Positions 17,928-26,857 are shown, numbered from the stretch's first letter. The stretch: 64,000 bases of DNA from Litoreibacter roseus (GCF_009811795.1 NZ_BLJE01000004.1:1-64000), one strand, 5' to 3'. Notes: generated by a model from the letters alone, not told the origin. Numbers and translations are program-made.

Positions 17928-18830
17928 ATGACGATCGGACCTTTGCCCCGAATGACGCCAAAGATCGTAGGGGCTATGCGTGTTCATGCGCTCTTGGATT
18001 CCGTTGGGCCCACCCGAAAACCGGTCGAGATGTTGCGCGATGTGCCTGATGCGATTGTCGATCAGCATAAGGACTGGCTTGTGCCAAACTATGTCGCGCC
18101 GGATACGGGGCTGATGATCATGGCCTACCAGTCCTTTCTGATCGAATTGGGCGGCAAGGTCATTCTGGTCGATTGCGCGGTGGGTGAAGACGGCAACTTT
18201 CCCGCACGTCCCGACTGGCATCTCGGGAAATCTGACTGGCTGAACCATCTGGGGCAGGCGGGCCATCCGCCCGAAGACATTGACACCGTGTTTCTGACCC
18301 ATTTGCATCTGGACCACACCGGCTGGCTGACCCGCAAGACAAAGGACGGCTGGGTGCCAAGTTTCCCCAAGGCCCGCCATGTGACCAGCGCGACCGAACT
18401 GGAATTCTGGCCCAAGAAGCACGAAGAGTTCCCCTATATGGCCAGTTCGATCCCGGATTCTGTCACTCCCGTGATCGAGGCGGGCCTGTTCGCGCCCATC
18501 GCACCGGAGACTGAGATTGCGACTGACTTGTTTGTCGTCGATCTGGCGGGGCATTCACCGGGCATGATTGGATTGGAATACCGTCAGGATGGACAGGTTC
18601 TGGCCGCCTTCAACGCCGACCTGATGCACAGTCCGGTCCAGATGGCCGCGCCCGGCTGCGCCACGATGTTCTGCGCCGATCCCGCGGCAGCGGTCGCAAC
18701 GCGGCGCGACAAGCTGGCGCAATATGCCAAGGACAAGACACTGATGTTCTGCAACCACTTTCCGGGCGAATGTGCAGGCCACGCCGTGCCGCGCGGTGAC
18801 GGCTACATGTTCGTTCCGGTGACGGGGTAA
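17928..18830 (+). CDS. Metallo-beta-lactamase-fold hydrolase, candidate lactone hydrolase
   Basis: 300 aa. The zinc motif HLHLDH is at residues 125-130 (THLHLDHTGW), with further ligands in VDLAGHSPGM and CNHFPGE. The fold class includes N-acyl homoserine and other lactonases. GGAG lies just before the ATG at 17928; an upstream in-frame start at 17847 has none. It is five bases before catB and in line with catC. The cluster lacks both PcaD (enol-lactone hydrolase) and ClcD/TfdE (dienelactone hydrolase), so this protein is the best local candidate to open the lactone. The fold call is sure; the role is inference. Confidence 0.85.
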   Translation: MTIGPLPRMTPKIVGAMRVHALLDSVGPTRKPVEMLRDVPDAIVDQHKDWLVPNYVAPDTGLMIMAYQSFLIELGGKVILVDCAVGEDGNFPARPDWHLGKSDWLNHLGQAGHPPEDIDTVFLTHLHLDHTGWLTRKTKDGWVPSFPKARHVTSATELEFWPKKHEEFPYMASSIPDSVTPVIEAGLFAPIAPETEIATDLFVVDLAGHSPGMIGLEYRQDGQVLAAFNADLMHSPVQMAAPGCATMFCADPAAAVATRRDKLAQYAKDKTLMFCNHFPGECAGHAVPRGDGYMFVPVTG

Positions 18831-18835
18831 GGCGC

Positions 18836-19978
18836 ATGCTGAAGTCTCTCGTCGAACACCATCTGGGAAAAGTTGACCGGGTCGAGACCTTTCTTGTCGA
18901 TCTACCGTTCAAACGGTTGCAACGGTTCGCCCGCCTGGATGCCCGTGCTCAGACATCGTTGTTGATACGGATCACCGATCAGCATGGGGCGCAAGGGATC
19001 GGAGAGGCCATCGTTCCCTGTGGACCGTGGTGGTCCGGCGACAGTGTGGAGTCGATGAAGATCATCATCGACACCTACCTCGCTCCGGCGATGATCGGGT
19101 GTGAGCTAAGCCGGTTTAACGCGATCTTCGATACGCTCGCCCGGGTGGCCCGTGGCAATTTGTTGGCCAAGGCTGGGCTTGAAATGGCCTGTCTTGATTT
19201 GATCGGCAAATCGTTGGATGTGCCGGTGCATGTCCTTCTGGGTGGAAAACGCCGTGAAAGCTGCCCTATCGCCTGGCCCCTTGCCAGCGGTGATCCGGCA
19301 CAGGACCGGACTGAAATTGAGGATATGCTGTCCACCGGTCGCGCCAGCGCTTTCAAGGTGAAGGCGGGCGCAGATGACTTGCAGTCCGACCTGCGCCGGA
19401 TAGCCGATCTGACCGCCGCGCTTGCCGGGCGGGCGCCCCTGCGGATCGACCCGAACGAAAGCTGGTCAGAAATGCACGCGCTTGTCGCACTGCCGCAACT
19501 GGTGGCCATGGGTGTCGAACTGATCGAACAGCCCGTTCCACGAGAACAAATGGCCGTGATGGGCCGCATCACCGCGCGGTCTTCCGTGCCGATTATGATA
19601 GACGAAGGTGTACAGACAGACACCGACATGGCCCACTGCATTGAAGCTGAGGCCGCGCATATGGTGTCGATCAAGATCATGAAGTCCGGGGGTATGGGCG
19701 CCGCTCGTCGCGTGGCTGATCTTGCCCACACCGCAGGCATGCCCCTCTATATGGGAACTTTTCTGGAAACCGGCATCGGCACGGCCGCTGGGATGCATTT
19801 GGCGGCGACCCTGCCCAGCTTGCCCTTCGGGGGAGAGATCTTTGGTCCTCTTCTGATGCAAGACGATCTGCTGAGAGATCCCATGCAGTACAAGCAGGGG
19901 GCCGTATGGCTGCCTGAGGGGGCGGGTTTGGGGGTGCAGATCGATGACGACAAGCTGCGCCACTACACGCGCGTTTGA
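18836..19978 (+). CDS. catB: Muconate cycloisomerase (first copy)
   Basis: 380 aa enolase-superfamily enzyme of the muconate lactonising group. Catalytic residues are in place: Lys174 and Lys176 (AFKVKAG), metal ligands Asp205 (IDPNES), Glu231 (LIEQP) and Asp256 (MIDEG), and Lys280 (SIKIMKSGG). It converts cis,cis-muconate to muconolactone; chloromuconates are possible substrates. Its stop overlaps the catC start (TGATG), which pairs it with the classical branch. A second copy lies convergently at 20272-21423. Confidence 0.9.
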   Translation: MLKSLVEHHLGKVDRVETFLVDLPFKRLQRFARLDARAQTSLLIRITDQHGAQGIGEAIVPCGPWWSGDSVESMKIIIDTYLAPAMIGCELSRFNAIFDTLARVARGNLLAKAGLEMACLDLIGKSLDVPVHVLLGGKRRESCPIAWPLASGDPAQDRTEIEDMLSTGRASAFKVKAGADDLQSDLRRIADLTAALAGRAPLRIDPNESWSEMHALVALPQLVAMGVELIEQPVPREQMAVMGRITARSSVPIMIDEGVQTDTDMAHCIEAEAAHMVSIKIMKSGGMGAARRVADLAHTAGMPLYMGTFLETGIGTAAGMHLAATLPSLPFGGEIFGPLLMQDDLLRDPMQYKQGAVWLPEGAGLGVQIDDDKLRHYTRV

Positions 19979-20262
19979 TGCTGTTTCTTGTCCGCATGGA
20001 TGTGTGTTTGCCCTCTGATCTGAGTGATCAAGAGGCCGAAACGCTCAAGCACCAAGAAAAGCTTTATGCGCAAAAGCTGCAATGTGAGGGCACTTGGCTG
20101 CATCTTTGGCGTGTGGCCGGGCACTACGCAAACGTCAGCGTATTCTCTGTGGAGGACCTCGACACCTTGCATACGGCGCTCACCGGCTTGCCATTTTTTC
20201 CGTTTCTCGAGATCGAGATCACGCCGCTTTGTGCGCATCCGAGCCGTGTAGCACCTGAGTGA
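19978..20262 (+). CDS. catC: Muconolactone delta-isomerase
   Basis: 94 aa with the full CatC pattern: MLFLVRMDVCLP at the start, LQCEGTWLHLWRVAGHYANVSVF in the middle, and LPFFPFLEIEITPLCAHPS at the end. It isomerises muconolactone to 3-oxoadipate enol-lactone and forms a ferredoxin-like barrel decamer in known cases. The ATG overlaps the catB stop by one base. In Rhodococcus opacus 1CP a CatC relative (ClcF) works as 5-chloromuconolactone dehalogenase; this protein keeps the canonical GTWxHLWRxxGHY segment, so the ordinary isomerase is the first choice. Confidence 0.92.
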   Translation: MLFLVRMDVCLPSDLSDQEAETLKHQEKLYAQKLQCEGTWLHLWRVAGHYANVSVFSVEDLDTLHTALTGLPFFPFLEIEITPLCAHPSRVAPE

Positions 20263-20271
20263 CCCGGCCTC

Positions 20272-21423
20272 TCAGGTCTTTCGCGTCATAGCCGCGACCC
20301 GATCTTCATCCAGATCAATGCCCAATCCAGGTCCGTCCGGCAGGTGCGCCGCACCTCCTGTATAAGCCACAGGGTTTGCCGCTATGTCGTCGGCCATCAG
20401 CATCGGACCAATCACCTCGCCACCCAACGGCAGTGCCTTGCAAGTGGCCGCCAGATGCAGGCCCGCTGCAGTGCCTAGCGAGGTCTCAAGGAAAGTTCCC
20501 ATGTAGAGGGACATACCGCCCGTCTCGGCCAGATCGGCCATGCGACGGCTGGCCCGCAGGCCGCCCGCCTTCATTATCTTGAGCGACAACAGATGCGCCG
20601 CGCCGCTCTGGACTGCGCGCAGCACATCCGCTTCAGACTGTGCCCCCTCGTCGATCATGATCGGCACGCCAGAGCGCGCGGACATTCTGGACATCCAATC
20701 CAGCTGCACGCGGTCGAAGGGCTGTTCGATCATGTCGATACCCATTTCCTGTAGGCGGGGCAGGGCCAGCTTAGCGTCGGTAAAGCTCCACGCTTCGTTT
20801 GGATCGACCCGCACACCTGCGCGCCCGTTCAAATGAGTGACGTAAGCCTGCACACGGTCCAAGTCACGGCGCAGCGTTTCGGACCCCATCTTGACTTTGA
20901 ACGCGCTCGCCCGGCCCGTTGAAAGCATCGTGTCGATTTCCTGCAAGTCGGTATCTAAGTCGCCGCTGGCAAGCGGCCATGCCACCGCACATTCATCCCT
21001 AAACTTTCCTCCCAGAAGAGCCCAGACAGGCAGGCCGACGTGACGCCCCAACAGATCCAGCAGCGCCATTTCGACACCTGCTTTGGCGAAGGAGTTTCCG
21101 CGCGCAACGCGGGCAATGCCGGCCAGCGCATGTTCCACATTGCGCAGATCCAGACCTACAAATTCCGGCGCAAAATACTGATCAATCATCAGCTTCATGG
21201 TCTCAACCGCGTCACCGGACCACCACGGCCCGCAAGGCACAGTCGCCTCGCCAATGCCTTGCATGCCGTTCGAGGCAGTCAGCCGGACAAGGACCGTTGT
21301 CTGCGCCGTTGCCTCGAACCTTGCAAAGCGCTGGGTGCGTTTGAAAGGCACATCGAGTATTGCGGTTTCAATGCGTTCGACAGTCGCAGGAGGTGCGGGA
21401 ATCTGGGCCGAAATAACATTCAT
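20272..21423 (-). CDS. Muconate/chloromuconate cycloisomerase (second copy)
   Basis: 383 aa, same family as the first copy, with Lys176 and Lys178, Asp207, Glu233, Asp258 and Lys282 all conserved. By eye it is near 60% identical to the first copy, both having the unusual VPCGPWWSGD loop. It ends nine bases from catC, convergently, and its start faces the LysR gene catR across about 98 bases. That is the classical CatR-type divergent arrangement, so this copy is probably induced with the dioxygenase and may serve substituted (for example chlorinated) muconates. Which copy prefers which substrate cannot be read from sequence. Confidence 0.88.
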   Translation of the reverse strand: MNVISAQIPAPPATVERIETAILDVPFKRTQRFARFEATAQTTVLVRLTASNGMQGIGEATVPCGPWWSGDAVETMKLMIDQYFAPEFVGLDLRNVEHALAGIARVARGNSFAKAGVEMALLDLLGRHVGLPVWALLGGKFRDECAVAWPLASGDLDTDLQEIDTMLSTGRASAFKVKMGSETLRRDLDRVQAYVTHLNGRAGVRVDPNEAWSFTDAKLALPRLQEMGIDMIEQPFDRVQLDWMSRMSARSGVPIMIDEGAQSEADVLRAVQSGAAHLLSLKIMKAGGLRASRRMADLAETGGMSLYMGTFLETSLGTAAGLHLAATCKALPLGGEVIGPMLMADDIAANPVAYTGGAAHLPDGPGLGIDLDEDRVAAMTRKT

Positions 21424-21472
21424 GGTCTAGCCTTGTTTCAGAGTTACGCTTGTCTAGCCTTTGAATTGCCTT

Positions 21473-21487
21473 ACGGTAAAATACCGT
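21473..21487. promoter_or_regulatory. Candidate CatR-type operator
   Basis: A perfect dyad ACGGTA, AAA, TACCGT lies between the divergent cycloisomerase gene and the LysR gene. ATACCG recurs at 21503-21508. CatR/ClcR/BenM regulators bind ATAC/GTAT-rich dyads in just such divergent promoters, though their usual spacing (ATAC-N7-GTAT) differs from this one. Confidence 0.5.
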
Positions 21488-21521
21488 TGCGGAACTTGGT
21501 TGATACCGAAGGAGTATGGCG

Positions 21522-22460
21522 ATGGAATTCAGACAGCTGCGGTATTTCGTTGCGGTCGCTGAGGAAGGTAACATCGGGCGCGCGGCGCATCGCTTGAATG
21601 TGTCACAACCGCCGATCAGCCGGCAGATCCAGGCGCTGGAATATGAGCTGGGGGCGGTATTGCTGACCCGGACCCCCAAGGGCGTGGACTTGACCGAGGC
21701 GGGCCGCGTATTCTACGCCGACGCTCAAAAGGTCCTGTCGCAGGCCAAGAACGCGATGGATCGTACCCGTGCCGCCGAACGTGGGGAATTGGGCCGGTTG
21801 GACATCGCATTTTTTGGATCGACGGTCTATCAGACCGTGCCCTTGATGCTGCGAGCGTTTCATCGGGCACAGTCAGAGATCGAAGTGTCACTGACCCGCA
21901 TGGGCAAGGCCGAGCAGGTCAATGCACTGCGCGATGGGCGTATCCATATCGGCTTTGGGCGCTACTATAATCAGGCTGCGGGACTGGAGATCGAGCTCAT
22001 CTCAAGAGAACCCCTATACGCGGCAATTCCCGCAGATCTGGCCCTTGCCAAACAGGATGAGGTGCCTCTGTCCGACCTCGCGTCCTTGCCTGTCGTGCTC
22101 TATCCCGCCGGCGATCGTCCGAGTTTTGCCGATGAAATCATATCCCTTTTCCGGGAGGCGGATGTCGAATTCGATGTGGACAGTGTTGCCACTGACTCGA
22201 CCGCGGCACTTGCGCTAATCGCCAGTGGGACACGCTGCACCATCGTTCCCGAAGCGATTGCAGCGCTTCGGTTTCCCGCGCTGGAATTTGTACTGATCAA
22301 GAACTGTAGCACGCTTGCACCCAGTTCGTGTGTGTATCTGGCTGAGGATCAGCCCCCCGTCCTCAAGGAATTTCTCAAGGTTCTCAGAAGCGTGTCTGTA
22401 TCCGCTTCGGTCGATACGGAAAATGCATCGAGGGGCGGTTTCAAAAGTATTGGAGCGTAA
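21522..22460 (+). CDS. catR: LysR-family regulator, CatR/ClcR/TfdR type
   Basis: 312 aa. The N-terminus MEFRQLRYFVAVAEEGNIGR and NVSQPPISRQIQALE are diagnostic of the CatR/BenM/ClcR/TcbR group, which senses muconate or chloromuconate. The second ATG (21522) is chosen because GGAG at 21511-21514 is correctly spaced for it and too close to the first ATG at 21516. Divergent from the second cycloisomerase; it also reads toward the dioxygenase and monooxygenase genes. Confidence 0.88.
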   Translation: MEFRQLRYFVAVAEEGNIGRAAHRLNVSQPPISRQIQALEYELGAVLLTRTPKGVDLTEAGRVFYADAQKVLSQAKNAMDRTRAAERGELGRLDIAFFGSTVYQTVPLMLRAFHRAQSEIEVSLTRMGKAEQVNALRDGRIHIGFGRYYNQAAGLEIELISREPLYAAIPADLALAKQDEVPLSDLASLPVVLYPAGDRPSFADEIISLFREADVEFDVDSVATDSTAALALIASGTRCTIVPEAIAALRFPALEFVLIKNCSTLAPSSCVYLAEDQPPVLKEFLKVLRSVSVSASVDTENASRGGFKSIGA

Positions 22461-22516
22461 TGATTGGCCTGGGCTACCCAATAGAGGAACCATTAACCGT
22501 TCCAGGGAGGAAGAGA

Positions 22517-23296
22517 ATGTCAGAACGCGTCAAGGAAATCACAATGGATATCGTCGAGGCCACACGCGATGTGTTGCGCAAGCACAATGTGACTTTTCCA
22601 GAATACCGCGCCGGGTTCATGCACCTTGCAAAGACACAGCAGGCCGGGGAAATCCCGCTTTTGATCGACGTATTCTTCAACTCCACAGTCGTGGACATTG
22701 AGAACAAGACCCGCAAGGGATCGCGCGCCGCGATCCAGGGCCCTTACTTTGTTGAAGATGCGCCGCTTGTGGACGGTCAGCTTGCCATTCGCGACGAAGA
22801 CAATGACCAGCCTCGCATGGTGATGCGGGGAAAGGTGAAAGGCACGGACGGTCAGCCCGTTGCCGGTGCGGTAATCGACGTCTGGCACTCAACGCCCGAA
22901 GGCCGCTATTCCGGCATCGCCAAACACGGCGAGATCGACAAGAAGTACTACCGTGGCAAGATCACGACAGACGCAAACGGCAACTACGAGTGCTATTCGA
23001 TCCTGCCGGTCCCCTATCAAATTCCCAACAAGGGCCCGACAGGCCAGTTGCTTGAGGAATACATGGGCGGCCATTCCTGGCGCCCCGCGCATATCCACTA
23101 CTGGGTTCACGCGGACGGCCTGCGCGACGTGATCAGTCAAGCCTATTTCGAGGGTGATCAGTACATCGAAAACGACAGCTGCAACGGCGGTGGCAGCGAA
23201 TTCATGGTGGCCGAAGCCTACGATGGCGACGTGCGGGTCATGGAGGTTAATTTCGAACTCGAGCCCGCAGCGGCCAAGATGCAGGCCGCTGAATAA
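22517..23296 (+). CDS. Intradiol dioxygenase, chlorocatechol 1,2-dioxygenase type
   Basis: 259 aa. Iron ligands are Tyr131 (GRYSGIAK), Tyr167 (PVPYQIP), His192 and His194 (RPAHIHYW). The length (catechol 1,2-dioxygenases are about 310 aa) and the segments IQGPYFVEDAPLV, then AGAVIDVWHSTPEG, YYRGKITTD, PVPYQIPNKGPTGQLL and QAYFEGDQYIENDSC follow ClcA/TfdC chlorocatechol dioxygenases closely. It opens (chloro)catechol to (chloro)muconate. GGGAGG precedes the ATG at 22517; the frame is open back to 22460, but that start overlaps the catR stop and has no clear site. Confidence 0.88.
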   Translation: MSERVKEITMDIVEATRDVLRKHNVTFPEYRAGFMHLAKTQQAGEIPLLIDVFFNSTVVDIENKTRKGSRAAIQGPYFVEDAPLVDGQLAIRDEDNDQPRMVMRGKVKGTDGQPVAGAVIDVWHSTPEGRYSGIAKHGEIDKKYYRGKITTDANGNYECYSILPVPYQIPNKGPTGQLLEEYMGGHSWRPAHIHYWVHADGLRDVISQAYFEGDQYIENDSCNGGGSEFMVAEAYDGDVRVMEVNFELEPAAAKMQAAE

Positions 23297-23309
23297 ACCG
23301 CTGATTAGA

Positions 23310-23332
23310 ACGGTGCCGTGTCGCGGCACCGT
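23310..23332 (+). terminator. Intergenic hairpin after dioxygenase gene
   Basis: ACGGTGCCG (23310-23318), loop of five, CGGCACCGT (23324-23332), a perfect 9-bp GC-rich stem 13 bases after the stop codon. No T-run follows (CCAAAGTTTC), so it may be an attenuator or mRNA-stabilising element rather than a full terminator before the monooxygenase gene. Confidence 0.55.
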
Positions 23333-23422
23333 CCAAAGTTTCAAGCAACACATCATTGGTGACGGAATATGCGGCATGTGATGCAAGTCGCAGGCGCGTT
23401 TCGTCATTCTGGGAGGATTCCA

Positions 23423-25201
23423 ATGACGGCACGTTACGAAACCGAAGTCCTTATCATCGGGACAGGCCCTGCTGGGGCCGCAGCCGCAGCACTTCTGGCC
23501 AAATACGACATCAAGACGATGATTGTGAACAGGTATGGCTGGACGGCCCCTACGCCGCGCGCTCACATCACCAATCAGCGCACGATGGAGGTGATCCGCG
23601 ACCTTGGACTTGAGGAAGACGCGAAGAGATATGCGGTTCCCAACGATCAGATGGGGGAGAATACCATCTGCGCAAGTCTGGCGGGCGAGGAGTTCGGCCG
23701 GATCAGGACATGGGGCACGGACGTGCGCCGCCGCGCGGATTACGACGAATGTTCGCCGACGTCGATGTGCGACATTCCCCAGAACCTGCTGGAACCGATC
23801 CTTGTGAAATCTGCCGCGCTGGATGGGGGTAAGGTGCGGTTCGATACCGAATACGTTTCGCACCAGCAGGACGCAAGCGGGGTCACGGCCTTGCTACGCG
23901 ACCGGCTGAGCGGAGAAGACTTCGAGGTTCGGGCCAAATACATGATCGGTGCGGACGGGGCCAATTCCCAAGTCCTCGCCGATCTTGGCTTGCCGCTTGA
24001 AGGACAGATGGGGAAATCCGGCTCCATTAATATGGTGTTCGAGGCGGATCTGTCGAAGTACGTAGCACACCGCCCGTCCGTTCTCTATTGGGTGATCCAG
24101 CCCGGATCGGACATCGGCGGGCTTGGCATCGGGGTCGTGCGTATGGTGCGCCCGTGGAACAAATGGCTGGCCATCTGGGGATATGATGTCGAACAGGGGC
24201 CGCCCGATCTGGACGATGCCTTTGCCACCGAGATCGTACACAAGTTGATCGGTGACGACAGCGTTCCGGTCAAGATCGAAGGCACGTCCACCTGGACGGT
24301 CAACGATATGTACGCCACCAACCTTCAGAAGGGGCGGGTGTTTTGTGCCGGAGACGCGATCCACCGCCACCCGCCGACAAACGGCCTCGGCTCCAACACG
24401 TCCATTCAGGACAGTTTCAATCTGTGCTGGAAAATTGCGATGGTCCTGCGCGGACAGGCCGACGAAAGCCTGCTTGAAACCTATACAACAGAGCGTGCGC
24501 CGGTGGCCAAGCAGATCGTCAAACGTGCCAATAAATCGCTCGGTGATTTCCCACCGATCGCCATGGCCCTCGGTTTGCCACAGGCAAAGAGCGTCGACGA
24601 GATGTACGCCAACATGGCCAAGCGCAAGGAATCCACGACCGAGGCAGAGACACAACGCGCTCAATTGCGCGCCGCGATCGCGGGCACCGACTATGTCTAC
24701 AATGCGCATGGCGTTGAGATGAACCAACGCTACGACAGCACGGCCATCGTTTCAGATGGATCCGATCCAGAAGAGTTCCGCGATGAAGAACTCTATCATC
24801 AGGCGTCATCGCGTCCTGGCGCGCCGGTCCCACATGTATGGGTGTACCGCGCCGATGGGCATCGTGTATCGACCAAGGATCTGTGTGGGCAGGGCCGCTT
24901 TACGCTGTTGACGGGACTGGGCGGCGAAGGATGGCGCAAGGCTGCGGATGCGGTGCGCGAATCCTTGGGTGTCGAGATTGACGTCCGTGTGATTGGGCCA
25001 GGTCAGGCTTTTGAGGATCACTACGGCGATTTTGCAGCAATACGTGGGACAGTTGACAGCGGTGCACTGCTTGTGCGGCCGGATTTTCATATCGCATATC
25101 GCGCGGAAACCTATTCGGGAACTGCCGCCAACGATCTTGTCAATGCAATGTCCGCCGTCTTGGGCCGCGCGACCGGTCGCCAGATACGGGCCGCTGAATA
25201 G
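23423..25201 (+). CDS. FAD phenol monooxygenase, TfdB (2,4-dichlorophenol 6-monooxygenase) type
   Basis: 592 aa (TfdB is 598). FAD site GTGPAG at residues 13-18, the segment TAPTPRAHITNQRTMEVIRD, GADG at 176-179, and the second FAD motif GDAIHRHPPTNGLGSN from 310. A thioredoxin-like C-terminal domain follows. The match to TfdB runs through the whole chain, including HRPSVLYWVIQPGSD and VRPWNKWLAIWGYD. It ortho-hydroxylates (chloro)phenols to catechols with NADPH. GGAGG precedes the ATG at 23423; the upstream start at 23369 has no site. Chlorophenol as the real substrate is inferred from the family. Confidence 0.88.
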   Translation: MTARYETEVLIIGTGPAGAAAAALLAKYDIKTMIVNRYGWTAPTPRAHITNQRTMEVIRDLGLEEDAKRYAVPNDQMGENTICASLAGEEFGRIRTWGTDVRRRADYDECSPTSMCDIPQNLLEPILVKSAALDGGKVRFDTEYVSHQQDASGVTALLRDRLSGEDFEVRAKYMIGADGANSQVLADLGLPLEGQMGKSGSINMVFEADLSKYVAHRPSVLYWVIQPGSDIGGLGIGVVRMVRPWNKWLAIWGYDVEQGPPDLDDAFATEIVHKLIGDDSVPVKIEGTSTWTVNDMYATNLQKGRVFCAGDAIHRHPPTNGLGSNTSIQDSFNLCWKIAMVLRGQADESLLETYTTERAPVAKQIVKRANKSLGDFPPIAMALGLPQAKSVDEMYANMAKRKESTTEAETQRAQLRAAIAGTDYVYNAHGVEMNQRYDSTAIVSDGSDPEEFRDEELYHQASSRPGAPVPHVWVYRADGHRVSTKDLCGQGRFTLLTGLGGEGWRKAADAVRESLGVEIDVRVIGPGQAFEDHYGDFAAIRGTVDSGALLVRPDFHIAYRAETYSGTAANDLVNAMSAVLGRATGRQIRAAE

Positions 25202-25225
25202 CACGCAAACTGGCGTTGAAAACTG

Positions 25226-25256
25226 AGGTCCCAGAGCGGTTTCCGCTCTGGGACCT
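25226..25256 (+). terminator. Strong hairpin terminator
   Basis: A perfect 14-bp stem with a three-base TTT loop: 25226-25239 pairs with 25243-25256 (AGGTCCCAGAGCGG and its complement). It lies 25 bases after the monooxygenase stop and is followed by GTTGTGTTT. It separates the monooxygenase unit from the Rieske oxygenase. Confidence 0.8.
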
Positions 25257-25426
25257 GTTGTGTTTCCGCATTTGAAAAATAGCGCTAAACATCTGAAAAT
25301 ATTGTCATAATAAGTTCTTCCTTTGTACGAATGGGCAGTGAAAACGGACGAATGATCCTGTTTGCAAATCCCGGGCGTGGGATTGTGTTTCTAATCAAGG
25401 AACATGCAAGTTAAGGGAGGAAAGAC

Positions 25427-26809
25427 ATGTCCATCATCCGCGAAGCATTGGAAGATGAAGACCAGTTCTCGTCCGTTGCGCCAACGACCAGCTATTTTCG
25501 GCGGCTGCGCAGCGATCTGAAAAAATACACTGGCAAGAAGCTGGCAAACAGCGTGGGTCGCGTGCCCGGATTTGGCGGATTGAAAAACGCCAACCCAAAA
25601 CCTGAATTGCAAGAATTGACGTCTGACGCCGGTTTCATGGCGGATTGGTACAAAAAGCCTTTTGGTGACGGCGACAAGCCGGACTCGCTTGCCGAGGTTC
25701 CGTGGGACTACATCGAGGCCCATCAGCATGAAGTCCCGTTCTGGGGCTTGCGAGAATACTGGTATCCGGCGCTTATGTCCGATGATCTGAAACACAACGA
25801 GCACCAATCGGTCAAATTGCTGGGGGACAATATCGTCCTGTTTCGCAATGCCGACGGGACGCCGAACGCCCTGGAAAACCGTTGCCCGCACCGCGGCCCC
25901 CTGCTGTCGCTGGGTCAGACAAATGTCTGGGACGTTGGTACGATCACCTGCCGCTATCACGGGATGACCTTCGACGGGCAGGGCAACTGCGTCGCGTTTC
26001 TGGCCGATGGTCCCAACAGCCCGGCCTGTGCCAAGGTCAAGGCAAAGTCCTACCCCGCCGAAGAGGTGGGGGGGATCATCTTTGTTTATATGGGGGTGCA
26101 GGAACCCAAACCTTTCCTCGATTCGATGCCGCACGCGCACGAAGTGTTCGCGCCGGGCACGGAAATCCGCAACACCCTCCATGTTCCTTACAGCTATCTG
26201 AACAGCCTCGACAACACCGTCGACATGACACATGTCGGATGTCTGCACCGCAGCTGTTACCTGTTCGGAGATCAGAAAATGGGTGGCGGGGTCGCATTTG
26301 AGGAACTCCCGGGCAACGGTATCTACGCCCATCTCCGCGACACTGGTGGACATGGCGGTGACAAGGCGATCGACGACATCCGATGGTTCATGCCCAACCT
26401 CGTGCACCACGGCGAAGAGTTCATGGAGGGCAAGGTAAACGGGCTCTATCTGTGGTTCGTCCCCGAAGATGTCGGCAGCTTCAAAGCCTGGATGATGGGC
26501 TCAATCAAGACCGAGAAAGCCGGTAAGGTCGGAGCCAAGATGATCCAGACGGTACTGACGCGCGCCCTGCAATCGGACGCGCTGCCGGGGATGGCCTGTT
26601 TTGTCGGGGGAGATGCTCCGATGCAAATGGCACAAGGCCGCGTTGCGCGCTGGGATCTGGACTATCTGGCCCGGACGGACCGGGCCATCGTCAAAGTGCG
26701 GCAGATCATGAAAGATGCACATAAGGCAGAAATGAAACTGCGTGAAGATATGGGGCTGGACCCGCTTGTACACCGCGCGCCCACAAAACGGGTCGCGTCG
26801 ACGGGTTGA
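25427..26809 (+). CDS. Rieske non-haem iron oxygenase, large subunit
   Basis: 460 aa. Rieske cluster ligands Cys143, His145, Cys165, His168 (CPHRG then CRYHG). Mononuclear iron motif N253-x2-D256-x2-H259-x4-H264 (DNTVDMTHVGCLH). There is an N-terminal extension of about 95 residues before the usual oxygenase start. GGGAGG lies before the ATG. No small subunit is nearby, so it fits the phthalate-dioxygenase/VanA-like group (alpha-only) working with a PDR-type reductase, which is encoded at 30123-31088. Substrate unknown; O-demethylation or attack on an aryl ether or carboxylate would feed the phenol pathway. Confidence 0.88.
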   Translation: MSIIREALEDEDQFSSVAPTTSYFRRLRSDLKKYTGKKLANSVGRVPGFGGLKNANPKPELQELTSDAGFMADWYKKPFGDGDKPDSLAEVPWDYIEAHQHEVPFWGLREYWYPALMSDDLKHNEHQSVKLLGDNIVLFRNADGTPNALENRCPHRGPLLSLGQTNVWDVGTITCRYHGMTFDGQGNCVAFLADGPNSPACAKVKAKSYPAEEVGGIIFVYMGVQEPKPFLDSMPHAHEVFAPGTEIRNTLHVPYSYLNSLDNTVDMTHVGCLHRSCYLFGDQKMGGGVAFEELPGNGIYAHLRDTGGHGGDKAIDDIRWFMPNLVHHGEEFMEGKVNGLYLWFVPEDVGSFKAWMMGSIKTEKAGKVGAKMIQTVLTRALQSDALPGMACFVGGDAPMQMAQGRVARWDLDYLARTDRAIVKVRQIMKDAHKAEMKLREDMGLDPLVHRAPTKRVASTG

Positions 26810-26825
26810 TCGTCGAGCCCACGTT

Positions 26826-26857
26826 CCAGGCATCGCCGCCCCAGTGATGATGCCTGG
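26826..26857 (+). terminator. Hairpin after Rieske gene
   Basis: CCAGGCATC (26826-26834) pairs with GATGCCTGG (26849-26857) across a 14-base loop, 16 bases after the stop codon. It is followed by CAAAACCCC, not a T-run, so termination is likely incomplete and the porin gene may be partly co-transcribed. Confidence 0.45.

Noticed and set aside
17376-18554. Long minus-strand frame (392 codons) opposite the LysR and MBL genes
   Set aside because: It spans two well-supported genes in antisense and has no recognisable content.
19978-20262. CatC as a ClcF-type chloromuconolactone dehalogenase
   Set aside because: The protein keeps the canonical muconolactone isomerase core through its length, so the ordinary isomerase is the better call; dehalogenation stays only a side possibility.
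25391-26410. Long minus-strand frame (339 codons) opposite the Rieske oxygenase
   Set aside because: The plus strand carries all Rieske and iron ligands; the antisense frame shows no domain.
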